A DNA stretch of 21,768 nt from positions 1 through 21,768 of the forward strand of contig CAZGCA010000097.1 in NCBI GenBank assembly GCA_964524145.1, given 5' to 3'. The stretch is from CAZGCA01 sp964524145 (lineage in GTDB: Bacteria; Hydrogenedentota; CAZGCA01). The position numbers were made by a program, and so were the translations under genes. Below the pieces are notes generated by a model that saw only the letters and a list, made by a program, of their open reading frames with translations, did not search any database and was not told the DNA's origin. Shown in pieces: positions 14,260 to 21,768 of the stretch (within the stretch, counting starts at the first letter, position 1; every line of letters starts with the position of its first letter).

Positions 14260-15984
14260 TTGACAGTGAAGCGCATTACAGTAATAGCGCGAATTGTTCT
14301 AGGTTCCACCGTCCTGTTGGCCACCGTTGCGGTCCATTCCCCGTTTGCCGAGGGCGCGACGATTCAAAAGCCGTTCGGTTCGGGGCTGGTTGCAACGATA
14401 ACTTCGGGACGACACATACACGTTGAATCTGACTCGCCGGTTGGCGAGAACGCCGACCGGATCGCGTCAAGTCTGGTAGCAGCCCCCGGCAAATCGCGCA
14501 ACTATTTATCGAAAGACAAATTACGCATCGCCTATTCCGAACTCTCTGAAGCGACCAAAGCAGGAGTGATGCGCACGCTTTTCCCCCAGGACCGGCAGAC
14601 AACCGATGGCTGGATTCACGTCGTCACCTACGAGGAACCGCGCGGCGGCGAGACCCTCTGGAAAATCTCGGAGTGGTTTACCGGAACAGGCAGACACTAC
14701 GCCACCATACGGAAGCACAGCGGTAAGACGACAAACAGCATCAAGAAAGGCGAGAAGATCCGAATTCCTGTCTCGGTTCTTTCGGATGGCTTTGCATCTT
14801 TGGTGCCGGCCAAGAGTCAGGGTTCAGGCAGTGCCGGTGGGCTTGCGCTTCGAAACGATTCGAAGGGAACGTATGCTGCCTACAAGCTCAAGAAAGGGGA
14901 GACGGTGTATTCCAGCGTGGTGAAACGGTTTACAGACGCCGGAACAGGCCGGGATATGCTCAATACGGCAAATGTGGTCCTGGAGAGAAGCGGGGTGAAG
15001 GAGTCACGCTCGATCGCTGCGGGTACCGAGATAAAGATACCGATACATCTTCTCTCTGGAACGTACGCAGCAATGCTGACGGGCGAACGAAGTGTGCGGG
15101 TGTCGTCGTCGAGACCGTTGTCGGGCGTGCATATCATTCTTGACCCCGGTCACGGAGGCAAGGATCCAGGCTGCACCAACCGGCAGGGAATGTATGAAGA
15201 TGAGTATGTCTACGACATAATGTGCCGTATCAAGCGCCGCATTGAAGAGCAAACCGCGGCCCGTATTCTGACCACCATGACGGACAGGAGTTCGAAATAC
15301 GAGCCGTCCAACGCCACCAAGTTTCCCGATGACACAGATGAGTACCTGCCCACCCATCCGGTCTACAACAACACCGACCCTCGGGTTTCGGTGAATCTCC
15401 GCTGGTATCTGTCCAACGCATTGTACCGCAAGCTGCTGAAGCAGGGAGTTAGGTCGGACCAAATAGTCTTCACGAGTATTCATGCGGACCATCTGCCCTC
15501 GAAATACGTTGGCGCGATGGTGTATTATCCCAGCGTGTACCATTGCAAAGGACGGTACGGTGTTTCGGGACGAGAGTATGACAAGTACGCGGAAGTCCGC
15601 GAGAAACAATACGGCGAGTTCAGTTTTGCATCGAGGAAACGTTCGGAGGATGCCTCGAAGGCGTTTGGGAACGTGTTGATGTCGTCGTTTCGAGAGGTTG
15701 GCTTGCCGGTACACAACGGCGCGCATCCGGTGCGCAACGTTGTGACACGCAATCGTCACGAGTGGGTGCCGGCAGTCATCCGGTACAACGAGGTGCCCAC
15801 AAAAGTGCTGCTCGAGGTTGTTAACCTGAATAACGCTTCCGACTGCACGCGCCTGAGAGACTACCGTTTTCGCGAGCGGGTCGCGTCGGCATATGTCAGG
15901 GCCGTGATCGGTTTCTTCGAGCATGACGATGCGGGTCGGCACCTGGCATCCCTGGAATCAACCGGTGAAAGAGTCGCAAGATGA
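14260..15984 (+). CDS. LysM-containing N-acetylmuramoyl-L-alanine amidase
   Basis: A 574-aa exported peptidoglycan hydrolase that cuts the amide between MurNAc and the stem peptide. The N-terminal signal is MTVKRITVIARIVLGSTV followed by more hydrophobic residues, cleaved near 30. Two LysM-like peptidoglycan-binding segments lie at about 125-172 and 205-263 (KGEKIRIP and GTEIKIP ends). The Amidase_3 domain spans 288-555, with zinc ligands His298 (DPGHGG), Glu313 or 315 and His408 (SIHAD) and the catalytic Glu519 (LLEVVNL). The domain is longer than the usual 180 residues because of an insertion at about 345-400 and another at 425-470. The TTG at 14260 is chosen because GAGGGA sits nine bases upstream and the signal peptide starts there; in-frame starts at 14170 (GTG) and 14236 (ATG) are weaker. 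It overlaps the next gene by four bases (ATGA). Confidence 0.93.
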   Translation: MTVKRITVIARIVLGSTVLLATVAVHSPFAEGATIQKPFGSGLVATITSGRHIHVESDSPVGENADRIASSLVAAPGKSRNYLSKDKLRIAYSELSEATKAGVMRTLFPQDRQTTDGWIHVVTYEEPRGGETLWKISEWFTGTGRHYATIRKHSGKTTNSIKKGEKIRIPVSVLSDGFASLVPAKSQGSGSAGGLALRNDSKGTYAAYKLKKGETVYSSVVKRFTDAGTGRDMLNTANVVLERSGVKESRSIAAGTEIKIPIHLLSGTYAAMLTGERSVRVSSSRPLSGVHIILDPGHGGKDPGCTNRQGMYEDEYVYDIMCRIKRRIEEQTAARILTTMTDRSSKYEPSNATKFPDDTDEYLPTHPVYNNTDPRVSVNLRWYLSNALYRKLLKQGVRSDQIVFTSIHADHLPSKYVGAMVYYPSVYHCKGRYGVSGREYDKYAEVREKQYGEFSFASRKRSEDASKAFGNVLMSSFREVGLPVHNGAHPVRNVVTRNRHEWVPAVIRYNEVPTKVLLEVVNLNNASDCTRLRDYRFRERVASAYVRAVIGFFEHDDAGRHLASLESTGERVAR

Positions 15985-17480
15985 ACAAGGCGGGCAACGT
16001 TCTTGTAGTTGATGACGAGTTGGCGATTCGCGAGCTTCTTGTCGATGTGCTGAGCGACACGGACTATGAGCTTTCCACCTGCGACGATGGGGAAAGCGCT
16101 CTGACGGCGCTCAAGCAGGACGATTTCGACCTGATTCTCACGGACATCATGATGCCGGGCATGGACGGGATAGAGCTTATTCGGGCGGCCAAGCAGCTCA
16201 AACCGGATATCATACCGCTGGTCATGACGGGGTACGGCACGCTTGACACCGCCCGCGCAGCAGTCAAGGAAGGCGCGTACGACTACGTTCTCAAGCCTTT
16301 CAATGTCGCGGAACTGAAGTTCGCCATCGCGAACGCGTTTGAACGCAAGCAACTGATTGACGAGAACGCGCGGCTCAAAGAGATAACCGACCTCCTTACC
16401 ATCAGTGAAGCCGTGAACATGATCCACGATGAGAAGGAGCTTCTCTCCACCGTGCTGGAGTTTGCGCTGGTGAAAGTCGGCGCAGCCCGCGGCTCCGTCA
16501 TGATACACGACCCTTCGGTGGGAAAGCTCAGGATCGCCGCGGGGGTCGGGATTCCTGAAGAGGTAATGCGGACTGCCGAGACAAAGATCGGTGAGGGTAT
16601 TGCCGGCACGGTAGCCGAAAGCGGTCAAGCGCTGCTGGTCACCGATATCGAAGGCGAGCCTGCGCTCGCACGCGTCTCGCACAAACTGCCGGACAAATCG
16701 TTCGTCTCGGTGCCACTTGAGAAACGCGAGGATATCGTTGCGGCCCTTCCTGTCAGGACGGCCAAACGTGTTCTGGGTGTTCTCAACGTCAGCAAGAAAA
16801 GGGAGGGCAAGCCGTTCAGCGAAAGCGATCTCAAGGTGCTCTCGATACTGGCGAACCAGGCCGCGATCTCGCTCGAAAACGTGCGGTTGCTGGCAAGCGT
16901 CGAAGAAGCCTACGTCAAGACGATGCAGTCGCTGGCGTTACTGCTCGAAGCCAGGGACTCCTATACCTCGGGCCACTCCCAAAGGGTGACGGAGCTTTCT
17001 ACCGGGATTGCCGCCCGCATGGGACTGCCCGACGACGAGATCGAGCGGCTACGGCTGGCCGCATCGCTCCACGACATCGGCAAGGTGGGGATTCCTGACA
17101 ACATCCTGAACAAGGCCGGCAAGTTGACTCACGAAGAATACGACATGATCAAGAACCACCCCATCATCGGGTTCCAGGTTCTTCAACCCATAGAATTTCT
17201 CGGCGACGCGAAGGATATTGTGAGAAGTCATCACGAACGCCAGGACGGCAAGGGCTACCCTGACGGTATTCCCGCTTCAGATCTTCCTCTCACGACTCGC
17301 ATCATCATAGTCGCTGACGCCTATGACGCGATGGCGTCCGACAGAGCGTACCGCAAGGCGCGCACCGACTCCGAGATCATCGACGAGCTCACGGCGCATC
17401 GGGGTACGCAGTTCGACCCCGCAGTTGCGGACGAATTGGTGTCGTACCTTTCCGAACGGTCGGCACGGGCCTTCGTGTAG
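15981..17480 (+). CDS. Response regulator with REC, GAF and HD-GYP domains (c-di-GMP phosphodiesterase)
   Basis: A 499-aa cytoplasmic signalling protein that would hydrolyse cyclic di-GMP under phosphorelay and ligand control. The receiver domain (5-120) has acidic D11/D12, phospho-acceptor Asp55 (LTDIMMPGMDG), Thr83 and Lys105 (LKPF). A GAF sensor spans about 140-305. HD-GYP spans 310-495 with HDIGKVGIPD (364-373), HHER (417-420) and GKGYPDGI (423-430), so the catalytic set is complete. Its ATG overlaps the amidase stop as ATGA, giving translational coupling. The partner histidine kinase and any GGDEF cyclase are not in the window. The coupling suggests that c-di-GMP state and cell-wall hydrolysis are linked, for example in division, motility or envelope assembly; that link is inference. 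Confidence 0.95.
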   Translation: MNKAGNVLVVDDELAIRELLVDVLSDTDYELSTCDDGESALTALKQDDFDLILTDIMMPGMDGIELIRAAKQLKPDIIPLVMTGYGTLDTARAAVKEGAYDYVLKPFNVAELKFAIANAFERKQLIDENARLKEITDLLTISEAVNMIHDEKELLSTVLEFALVKVGAARGSVMIHDPSVGKLRIAAGVGIPEEVMRTAETKIGEGIAGTVAESGQALLVTDIEGEPALARVSHKLPDKSFVSVPLEKREDIVAALPVRTAKRVLGVLNVSKKREGKPFSESDLKVLSILANQAAISLENVRLLASVEEAYVKTMQSLALLLEARDSYTSGHSQRVTELSTGIAARMGLPDDEIERLRLAASLHDIGKVGIPDNILNKAGKLTHEEYDMIKNHPIIGFQVLQPIEFLGDAKDIVRSHHERQDGKGYPDGIPASDLPLTTRIIIVADAYDAMASDRAYRKARTDSEIIDELTAHRGTQFDPAVADELVSYLSERSARAFV

Positions 17481-17577
17481 CATCCCTCCGAACGGTACGT
17501 CGAGAAGTCCGACCGAGTGCGACGCAGTAGACAGGGGCAAATCCGGTGTTGCAGTAGAGTTGTGGTGAGAAATGGGG

Positions 17578-18861
17578 CTAGAAGCGTCGGCTCACCTGGA
17601 AACTGACAATGTCCAGGGCGAGTGTGTTCGAGGAATGGCGAAACAAGCGACCGCTTGTGTTGAGACGGCTGTTTTGCCTGTTCGGGAACATGTGTTGGTA
17701 TGCAGCGCTGAGTTCCCACCGCCCCCACCTGTAGGTGCACCCAGCCGATACTGAGTCGCCGAATATCCGTGCCAGCGGCGGAATGATCGTGTGCCCCGGT
17801 ACCGGCGAATCGCCGAAGCTGTACCCCGCGCGCACCGTTGCGTTCTCGCTCGCAAGATACTCTATGCCGAGGCGGTACTCGACGGTGTCGTGCCAGTCCA
17901 TCGGGAGGTAGTCCTGCCACCCGGTTCGACCGAACAAGACACGCGAGAAAAGCGTGTCGGGGTCCGAGAAATCCAAATCGAGCGTACCGAGCGCGGACGA
18001 CCAGTCCGTCCATACTGCGTCGCCAACCAGCCGCACCTTGTCCTTGAACGTGTAAGCGACACCCAGCCCCAGATTGCGTGGTAGTTCGAGATTGTCTACC
18101 TCCAAATCGAACGTGCCCATCTCGCCGCCTGATCGGATCCCGACATCCGCGTCGCCGTCCACATTGAACCTTGTCTCGCTCGAGTATGCCAGGCCCAACT
18201 GAAGACAGTCGATTGGGCGATACAGGATCCCCAGATCGTAGCCAATCCCAAACCCGTCGAGCGCCGTATCTCCTTTCACCGGGACGCCCGCGAGATACGA
18301 TCCGTGCATCCGCAACGGCGTTTCGACGTCTATCGTGGCGTATGCCGGGCTGATGGCGGCACCAACAGACAGCGTGCGCGTCGCCTGGAATGCAACCGCA
18401 CCGGAAAGCTTGAAGAACCCGATATAGGAATCGACATCGGACGGGCCGTGTAAGGGGTCGTAGACGTCCACGTGGGTTGCGAGTCCCGCGTACTGGTACA
18501 GGCCAAGAGCACCGCTCCATCGCGAGGTGTCGTTTGCTATCGTCGCAGCGAGCCACGGCGAAACGCGCGTGATCGGGCCCGAGTCATCGTCGTTGTAAAG
18601 GTTGCGAAAGCTGTTCCGGAACGTGCAGATGTCAAGGCCGATATCGAAACGGCTTTCGTCTGCCAAGGCGGGGAGAGCGGGATTCTTGAACGCGCACATC
18701 GCCTCGTCATACACGGCGATCGATGCCCCGCCGCGCCCAATTGATTTCGTGCCCACACCGGGACGCAGCAACGCGTTGTCGGCCCGGCAGGGATGTGCGG
18801 CGCAAACGGACACCGCGGCGATCAGAATCGATGTTCGCAGAGATGAGATCACAGTACACAA
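17578..18861 (-). CDS. OmpP1/FadL-like outer-membrane beta-barrel protein
   Basis: A 427-aa outer-membrane barrel probably involved in uptake of hydrophobic compounds. The N-terminal signal (hydrophobic about 11-22, cleavage near CRA-DN at 28) leads into the family's GTKSIGRGGASIAVYDEA (37-54) and KNPALPALAD (59-68). Both are hallmarks of the FadL/TodX group, where a small plug is followed by strands. Alternating aromatic strands continue to the C-terminal FQVSRRF, ending in the aromatic expected of barrels. The start is uncertain: TTG 18861 has no good ribosome-binding site, and GTG 18852 is possible. A separate ATG at 18963 with AGGAGG upstream opens a 21-codon frame in the same phase that ends at TGA 18898-18900. 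The gene converges on the HD-GYP gene and lies 183 bases downstream of nagA. Confidence 0.88.
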   Translation of the reverse strand: MCTVISSLRTSILIAAVSVCAAHPCRADNALLRPGVGTKSIGRGGASIAVYDEAMCAFKNPALPALADESRFDIGLDICTFRNSFRNLYNDDDSGPITRVSPWLAATIANDTSRWSGALGLYQYAGLATHVDVYDPLHGPSDVDSYIGFFKLSGAVAFQATRTLSVGAAISPAYATIDVETPLRMHGSYLAGVPVKGDTALDGFGIGYDLGILYRPIDCLQLGLAYSSETRFNVDGDADVGIRSGGEMGTFDLEVDNLELPRNLGLGVAYTFKDKVRLVGDAVWTDWSSALGTLDLDFSDPDTLFSRVLFGRTGWQDYLPMDWHDTVEYRLGIEYLASENATVRAGYSFGDSPVPGHTIIPPLARIFGDSVSAGCTYRWGRWELSAAYQHMFPNRQNSRLNTSGRLFRHSSNTLALDIVSFQVSRRF

Positions 18862-19044
18862 CTCGACACGCTGTTTACCGCCAACGATATGTGTTCTTCA
18901 GCACCGGTCTTCAGGTGCGGTCTTTAGATCACGAGGAATCGTCCTACCTGCTGCACGGTTCATCTCCCTCCTCACGCGACTGCAAGAGCGCCGAGGTTCA
19001 CTCAGACTGGATTCTAAACGTACCCGTGCGCGATATCAACGCTC

Positions 19045-20181
19045 CTAGGAGCGATAGACAATAGCCCCTCCGACCATTGCGGTTCCGACAACAAGGTGCT
19101 CATCGAAAATGATGATGTCGGCATGTTTACCGACCTCTATCGAGCCTTTGCGGTCGTCGATGCCGATGACTGTAGCCGGCGTGAGAGAGGCGGTACGCAC
19201 GGCTTCGGGCAAGCTTACATTGGTAAACTTGATGAGGTTGTCCACCGCGAGATTCATCGCTAATGTACTCCCGGCAATCGCGCCGGAGGCCACGCGCGAC
19301 ACGCCGTTCGTCACCGTCGCCTCGACACCTCCAAGATAATACGTCCCGTCGCCGAGGCCGGTGGCAGCTATCGCGTCCGTTACCAGCACGACCCCGTCAA
19401 TACCTTTCGCTCTCACCGCCAGTGTAACAGTGCCCGGATGCAGATGGATGCCGTCAACTATAAGCTGAACAGTGACTCCTTCGTGGACGAGCGCTGCGGC
19501 TATAGCTCCGGGATCACGGTGATGGAACGGCCGCATGGCGTTGAACAGGTGCGTAACGTGCGTTACGCCGTTTTCGAACGCGTCCATCATCTGCTCGTAC
19601 GTGGCCGTTGTGTGTCCAGCGGCGCACACGATCCCGCGGGAGCTCAGCTCGGAAATAAGCTCTCGGGCCCCATCAAGTTCAGGCGCGAGCGTCACCATCC
19701 GGACACATTCGATATCGCCAATAATATCCCCCGTCGTCCTCGCGTCGAGCAGCATCTCCTTGTCGAAACATCCCGGCCGTTCGGGATTCAAGGAAGGTCC
19801 TTCGAGATGAACGCCCAGCACTTCCGCATTGTTGTGGGTTGCGTGCTCGACGACCACGGCGACGCGCTGCTTCAGTTCGTCTGTCGGCACAGCGGCTATC
19901 GTCGGCAGATATGACGTGACCCCGGTCGCCGGAACGCGCGTGCCGTACTCCCTGACTCCTTGAGGATCGCATGCTGAAAGGTCTACCCCAAACCCCCCGT
20001 GGGTGTGGAGATCGATGAAGCCGGGGGCTATGTACCCGCCCGCGGCGTCTATCGTCTCGCCTTTCGTTGCGCCGGACTCGATCGCGACTATCTTCCCGTC
20101 TTCCACGACGACGGAGTGTCCGTCCAGGATGGAGTCGGGAAGCACGATGCGGCCGTTAGCTATGCTCGCAATGCCTGCCAC
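19045..20181 (-). CDS. nagA: N-acetylglucosamine-6-phosphate deacetylase
   Basis: It deacetylates GlcNAc-6-phosphate, the first step of amino-sugar breakdown and of recycling peptidoglycan sugars, in the cytoplasm. The 378-aa amidohydrolase has H59-T-H61, the HLEGP metal glutamate Glu127, His190 (AGHTTA), His211 (THLFNAM) and catalytic Asp269 (VTDAI). The substrate loop after HLEGP reads SLNPERPGCF, where many relatives have a bulky residue and GAH or GAF, a modest variation. The GTG start has GAGGG seven bases upstream and lies nine bases after the COG2426 stop, so translation is probably coupled. No nagB, nagK or transporter is nearby. A 12-base palindrome (GCTCCTAGGAGC, 19041-19052) overlaps its stop codon. 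Confidence 0.95.
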   Translation of the reverse strand: MAGIASIANGRIVLPDSILDGHSVVVEDGKIVAIESGATKGETIDAAGGYIAPGFIDLHTHGGFGVDLSACDPQGVREYGTRVPATGVTSYLPTIAAVPTDELKQRVAVVVEHATHNNAEVLGVHLEGPSLNPERPGCFDKEMLLDARTTGDIIGDIECVRMVTLAPELDGARELISELSSRGIVCAAGHTTATYEQMMDAFENGVTHVTHLFNAMRPFHHRDPGAIAAALVHEGVTVQLIVDGIHLHPGTVTLAVRAKGIDGVVLVTDAIAATGLGDGTYYLGGVEATVTNGVSRVASGAIAGSTLAMNLAVDNLIKFTNVSLPEAVRTASLTPATVIGIDDRKGSIEVGKHADIIIFDEHLVVGTAMVGGAIVYRS

Positions 20182-20190
20182 GTCATACCC

Positions 20191-20715
20191 TCAACTGAAA
20201 AGGCTGATTATCCACCGCACCAGACCGCCTATCAGCACGGTCACACCGCTCGCAAACGAGGCGGCGATGCACGTGCCGACTGCTATCGCGATGAACGACG
20301 GTACCTTCTTAAGACCAAATATCACCGCGGCGACCGAACCTGTCCACGCTCCGGTTACTGGTAGCGGGATCGCGACGAAGATGGTCAGCCCCCAAAGCTC
20401 GTACTTCTCTATCTTCTCGGAAGTCCGTGCACGTGTGCGCGCGAAAAGCCACTGCACGAACCTGTCGCCCAACTTGAACCTGCACAACACCTCTGTGGCC
20501 GGATCCAAAAGCCACAACACAAACGGTATCGGGACCAGGTTGCCCGCAACCGCAATGGGAAACGCCTCCCAGAGCGGCAGTTTCCAAACCTCCAACGCAA
20601 GCGGTATCACGTAACGGGCTTCCACGAGCGGTACCATCGCACCGAAGAACGTTGCCCCGGCGGGGGAGATTATCCCTGAGAGCGACACCAGCAGTTCTAT
20701 CAGGTGTTCTCTCAT
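20191..20715 (-). CDS. COG2426 (Sm_multidrug_ex family) small membrane protein
   Basis: A 174-aa integral membrane protein with about five hydrophobic segments and the family's early PAGATFFGAMVPLVEARYVI (18-37) and late ALPLPVTGAW-like segment, here AIPLPVTGAW (113-122). Proteins of this family are annotated as putative small multidrug exporters, but their transport role is not firmly established. The ATG at 20715 overlaps the surE stop as ATGA and places the start directly before the first membrane segment; the longer in-frame reading from 20841 lies inside surE and is rejected. It is the middle gene of surE-COG2426-nagA, all tightly packed, so its expression is tied to both neighbours. Confidence 0.9.
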   Translation of the reverse strand: MREHLIELLVSLSGIISPAGATFFGAMVPLVEARYVIPLALEVWKLPLWEAFPIAVAGNLVPIPFVLWLLDPATEVLCRFKLGDRFVQWLFARTRARTSEKIEKYELWGLTIFVAIPLPVTGAWTGSVAAVIFGLKKVPSFIAIAVGTCIAASFASGVTVLIGGLVRWIISLFS

Positions 20716-21467
20716 ACCTTGAAGTCCCAGCCTCGCAGCTCGTCGAGAAACGGGTGCTTCGTCAGGTCGAGATGTAGCGGTGTGATCGAGATTTTGTCCT
20801 CCTCGAACGCTGCGAAATCGGTTTCCGACTCGGGTTTCCACCCGGAGTCCGCACCGCCTATCCAGTAATAGGTGCGACCGCGCGGGTCTGACTTCGCGAT
20901 TATCTCGTCCTTGTACACCCGCTTGCCCTGCCTCGTGACGGCAACACCCTTTATGCTCTCCTCAGGCAGGTTGGGCACGTTCACGTTGAGCATGGTGTCG
21001 GATGGCAGCCCGTTCTCGAAGATCAGGTTTGCAAGACGGGCGGCGAAACATGCGGCGCCGTCGTACCGGATATTATCGTATTCCGCCACCGATATCGCGA
21101 ACGATGGTATTCCCAGCAACGTTCCCTCGAGCGCCGCGGCGACCGTGCCCGAATACGTCACGTCGTCGCCCATGTTCGGTCCGCGGTTGATTCCGCTTAT
21201 CACAATATCGGGACGCCTCGGGAGCAGTTCCCGTACGCCCAGGATCACGCTATCGGTCGGCGTGCCGTCTACCGCGTAGTGCCGTTCGTCAAGCTCTTCC
21301 ACCCGTAGCGGATGGTGCAGGGTCACAGAATGTCCCGCGGCACTCTTCTCTCTGTCGGGCGCGACAACGTAGACATCGCCGAGCGGCGCCACCGATCCCT
21401 CGAGCGCGACCAACCCTTCGGCCTTTATGCCGTCATCGTTCGAGAGAAGTATCAGTCGTTCCGCCAC
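20712..21467 (-). CDS. surE: 5'-nucleotidase SurE
   Basis: A 251-aa cytoplasmic nucleoside monophosphatase; the family also acts on short polyphosphate and helps stationary-phase survival. The metal site is clear: SNDDG at 9-13, and SGINRGPNMGDDVTYSGTV (90-108) with the conserved Asn and the loop that follows. Length is normal for the family. The GTG start follows AAAGGA about eight bases upstream and matches the usual family opening. It is the first gene of the cluster with COG2426 (four-base overlap) and nagA. In many bacteria surE sits beside pcm or rpoS; here neither is present. Its promoter is not clear; a TTGAAA at minus-strand 21563-21568 lacks a good -10 box. Confidence 0.97.
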   Translation of the reverse strand: MAERLILLSNDDGIKAEGLVALEGSVAPLGDVYVVAPDREKSAAGHSVTLHHPLRVEELDERHYAVDGTPTDSVILGVRELLPRRPDIVISGINRGPNMGDDVTYSGTVAAALEGTLLGIPSFAISVAEYDNIRYDGAACFAARLANLIFENGLPSDTMLNVNVPNLPEESIKGVAVTRQGKRVYKDEIIAKSDPRGRTYYWIGGADSGWKPESETDFAAFEEDKISITPLHLDLTKHPFLDELRGWDFKV

Positions 21468-21593
21468 AACGCGTTCCTTTACCGGTATTGAATGCCATGA
21501 GTCATGAGATCTGATCCGGTGTCAGCCGAACCATGGCATAGGCTACCATGCGCGCTCCCGATTTTCAAGAAGATGCACGGTTACCTAATTGTT

Positions 21594-21733
21594 CAGCAAT
21601 CCAATGAAAGCGTACTTGTAATGCGCTATAGATAGCAAGAAAGATGACAAGCGGGCTTTCACCTACCAACTGTTCCGAGCTACAACAACACCCGCAAGTC
21701 CCGCAGGGACGGCTGAGAATAGCCCAGGAGTTC
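21594..21733 (-). repeat. Right copy of the dispersed repeat (inverted relative to 1-140)
   Basis: Reverse complement of this segment aligns gap-free to 1-140 with 117 identical positions. It contains the GTCCC-TGC-GGGAC hairpin. Beyond the repeat, 21468-21593 is noncoding sequence upstream of surE with no gene supported. No transposase or target duplication is visible. Confidence 0.85.
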
Positions 21734-21742
21734 ACTCCTGGG
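21723..21742. repeat. Terminal hairpin CCCAGGAGT-TC-ACTCCTGGG
   Basis: Perfect 9-bp arms (21723-21731 and 21734-21742) separated by TC. The left arm belongs to the dispersed repeat and the right arm is extra sequence beyond it. The structure looks like the junction of two head-to-head repeat units, the second one cut short. Confidence 0.7.
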
Positions 21743-21768
21743 AATCGGTGTGATGCAATGGCCTTCAG

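Noticed and set aside
17481..17577. Terminator between the convergent HD-GYP and FadL-like genes
   Set aside because: No stable hairpin or T-run could be found in this 97-base gap.
1..21768. Composite transposon bounded by the terminal inverted repeats
   Set aside because: No transposase or integrase inside, interior genes are ordinary chromosomal functions (surE, nagA, speD), and the repeat ends coincide exactly with the window end, which fits a contig break.

Overview
The window is GC-rich bacterial chromosomal DNA read with the standard bacterial code. A BNR-propeller protein, a Cys-type sulfatase, a UroD-like methyltransferase homologue, a membrane protein with a pseudopilin-like tail, an Ig-domain surface protein with a C-terminal 'MPVAG' anchor and a FadL-like porin together suggest a diderm, free-living polysaccharide degrader. 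The best guess is the wider PVC group or a candidate phylum such as Hydrogenedentes or Sumerlaeota. That placement is inference from gene style only. No rRNA, tRNA, CRISPR array or intact transposase was seen. Of 18 genes, by my start choices, 10 start with ATG, 4 with GTG and 4 with TTG.

Layout. (1) 1-1329: one copy of a dispersed repeat, then a secreted or anchored Ig-domain protein ending in a strong hairpin. (2) 1423-4249, minus strand: an operon-like run from a near-consensus promoter, in transcription order S-adenosylmethionine decarboxylase (speD), a 115-aa protein with a basic half and an acidic half, a P-loop NTPase, and a SET-domain lysine methyltransferase. This is the most unusual part of the window. 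(3) 4375-8034, plus strand: a secreted toroid + BNR-propeller protein and a sulfatase. (4) 8280-13930, minus strand: DUF2784 membrane protein, a membrane-anchored protein of unknown role, an alpha/beta hydrolase lipoprotein, a Tat-exported calcineurin-like phosphoesterase and a UroD/MtaA-like enzyme. Several unrelated palindromic repeats lie between them. (5) 14101-17480, plus strand: a LysM-amidase translationally coupled to a REC-GAF-HD-GYP regulator. (6) 17578-21467, minus strand: an outer-membrane FadL-like protein, nagA, a COG2426 membrane protein and surE; the last three are tightly packed with surE first.

How the genes fit together. Blocks 3 and 4 look like uptake and breakdown of sulfated or esterified glycans (sulfatase, esterase, phosphoesterase, BNR protein). 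Blocks 5 and 6 are cell-envelope and housekeeping functions: peptidoglycan hydrolysis with c-di-GMP turnover, amino-sugar recycling and nucleotide repair. Block 2 joins two SAM-consuming enzymes, an NTPase and a highly charged peptide-like protein. I propose it as a candidate protein-modification or polyamine-linked system; this is a hypothesis.

The two ends of the window carry inverted copies of the same repeat (117 of 140 positions identical without gaps). This probably means the piece is an assembled contig that stops at a dispersed repeat, rather than a mobile element.
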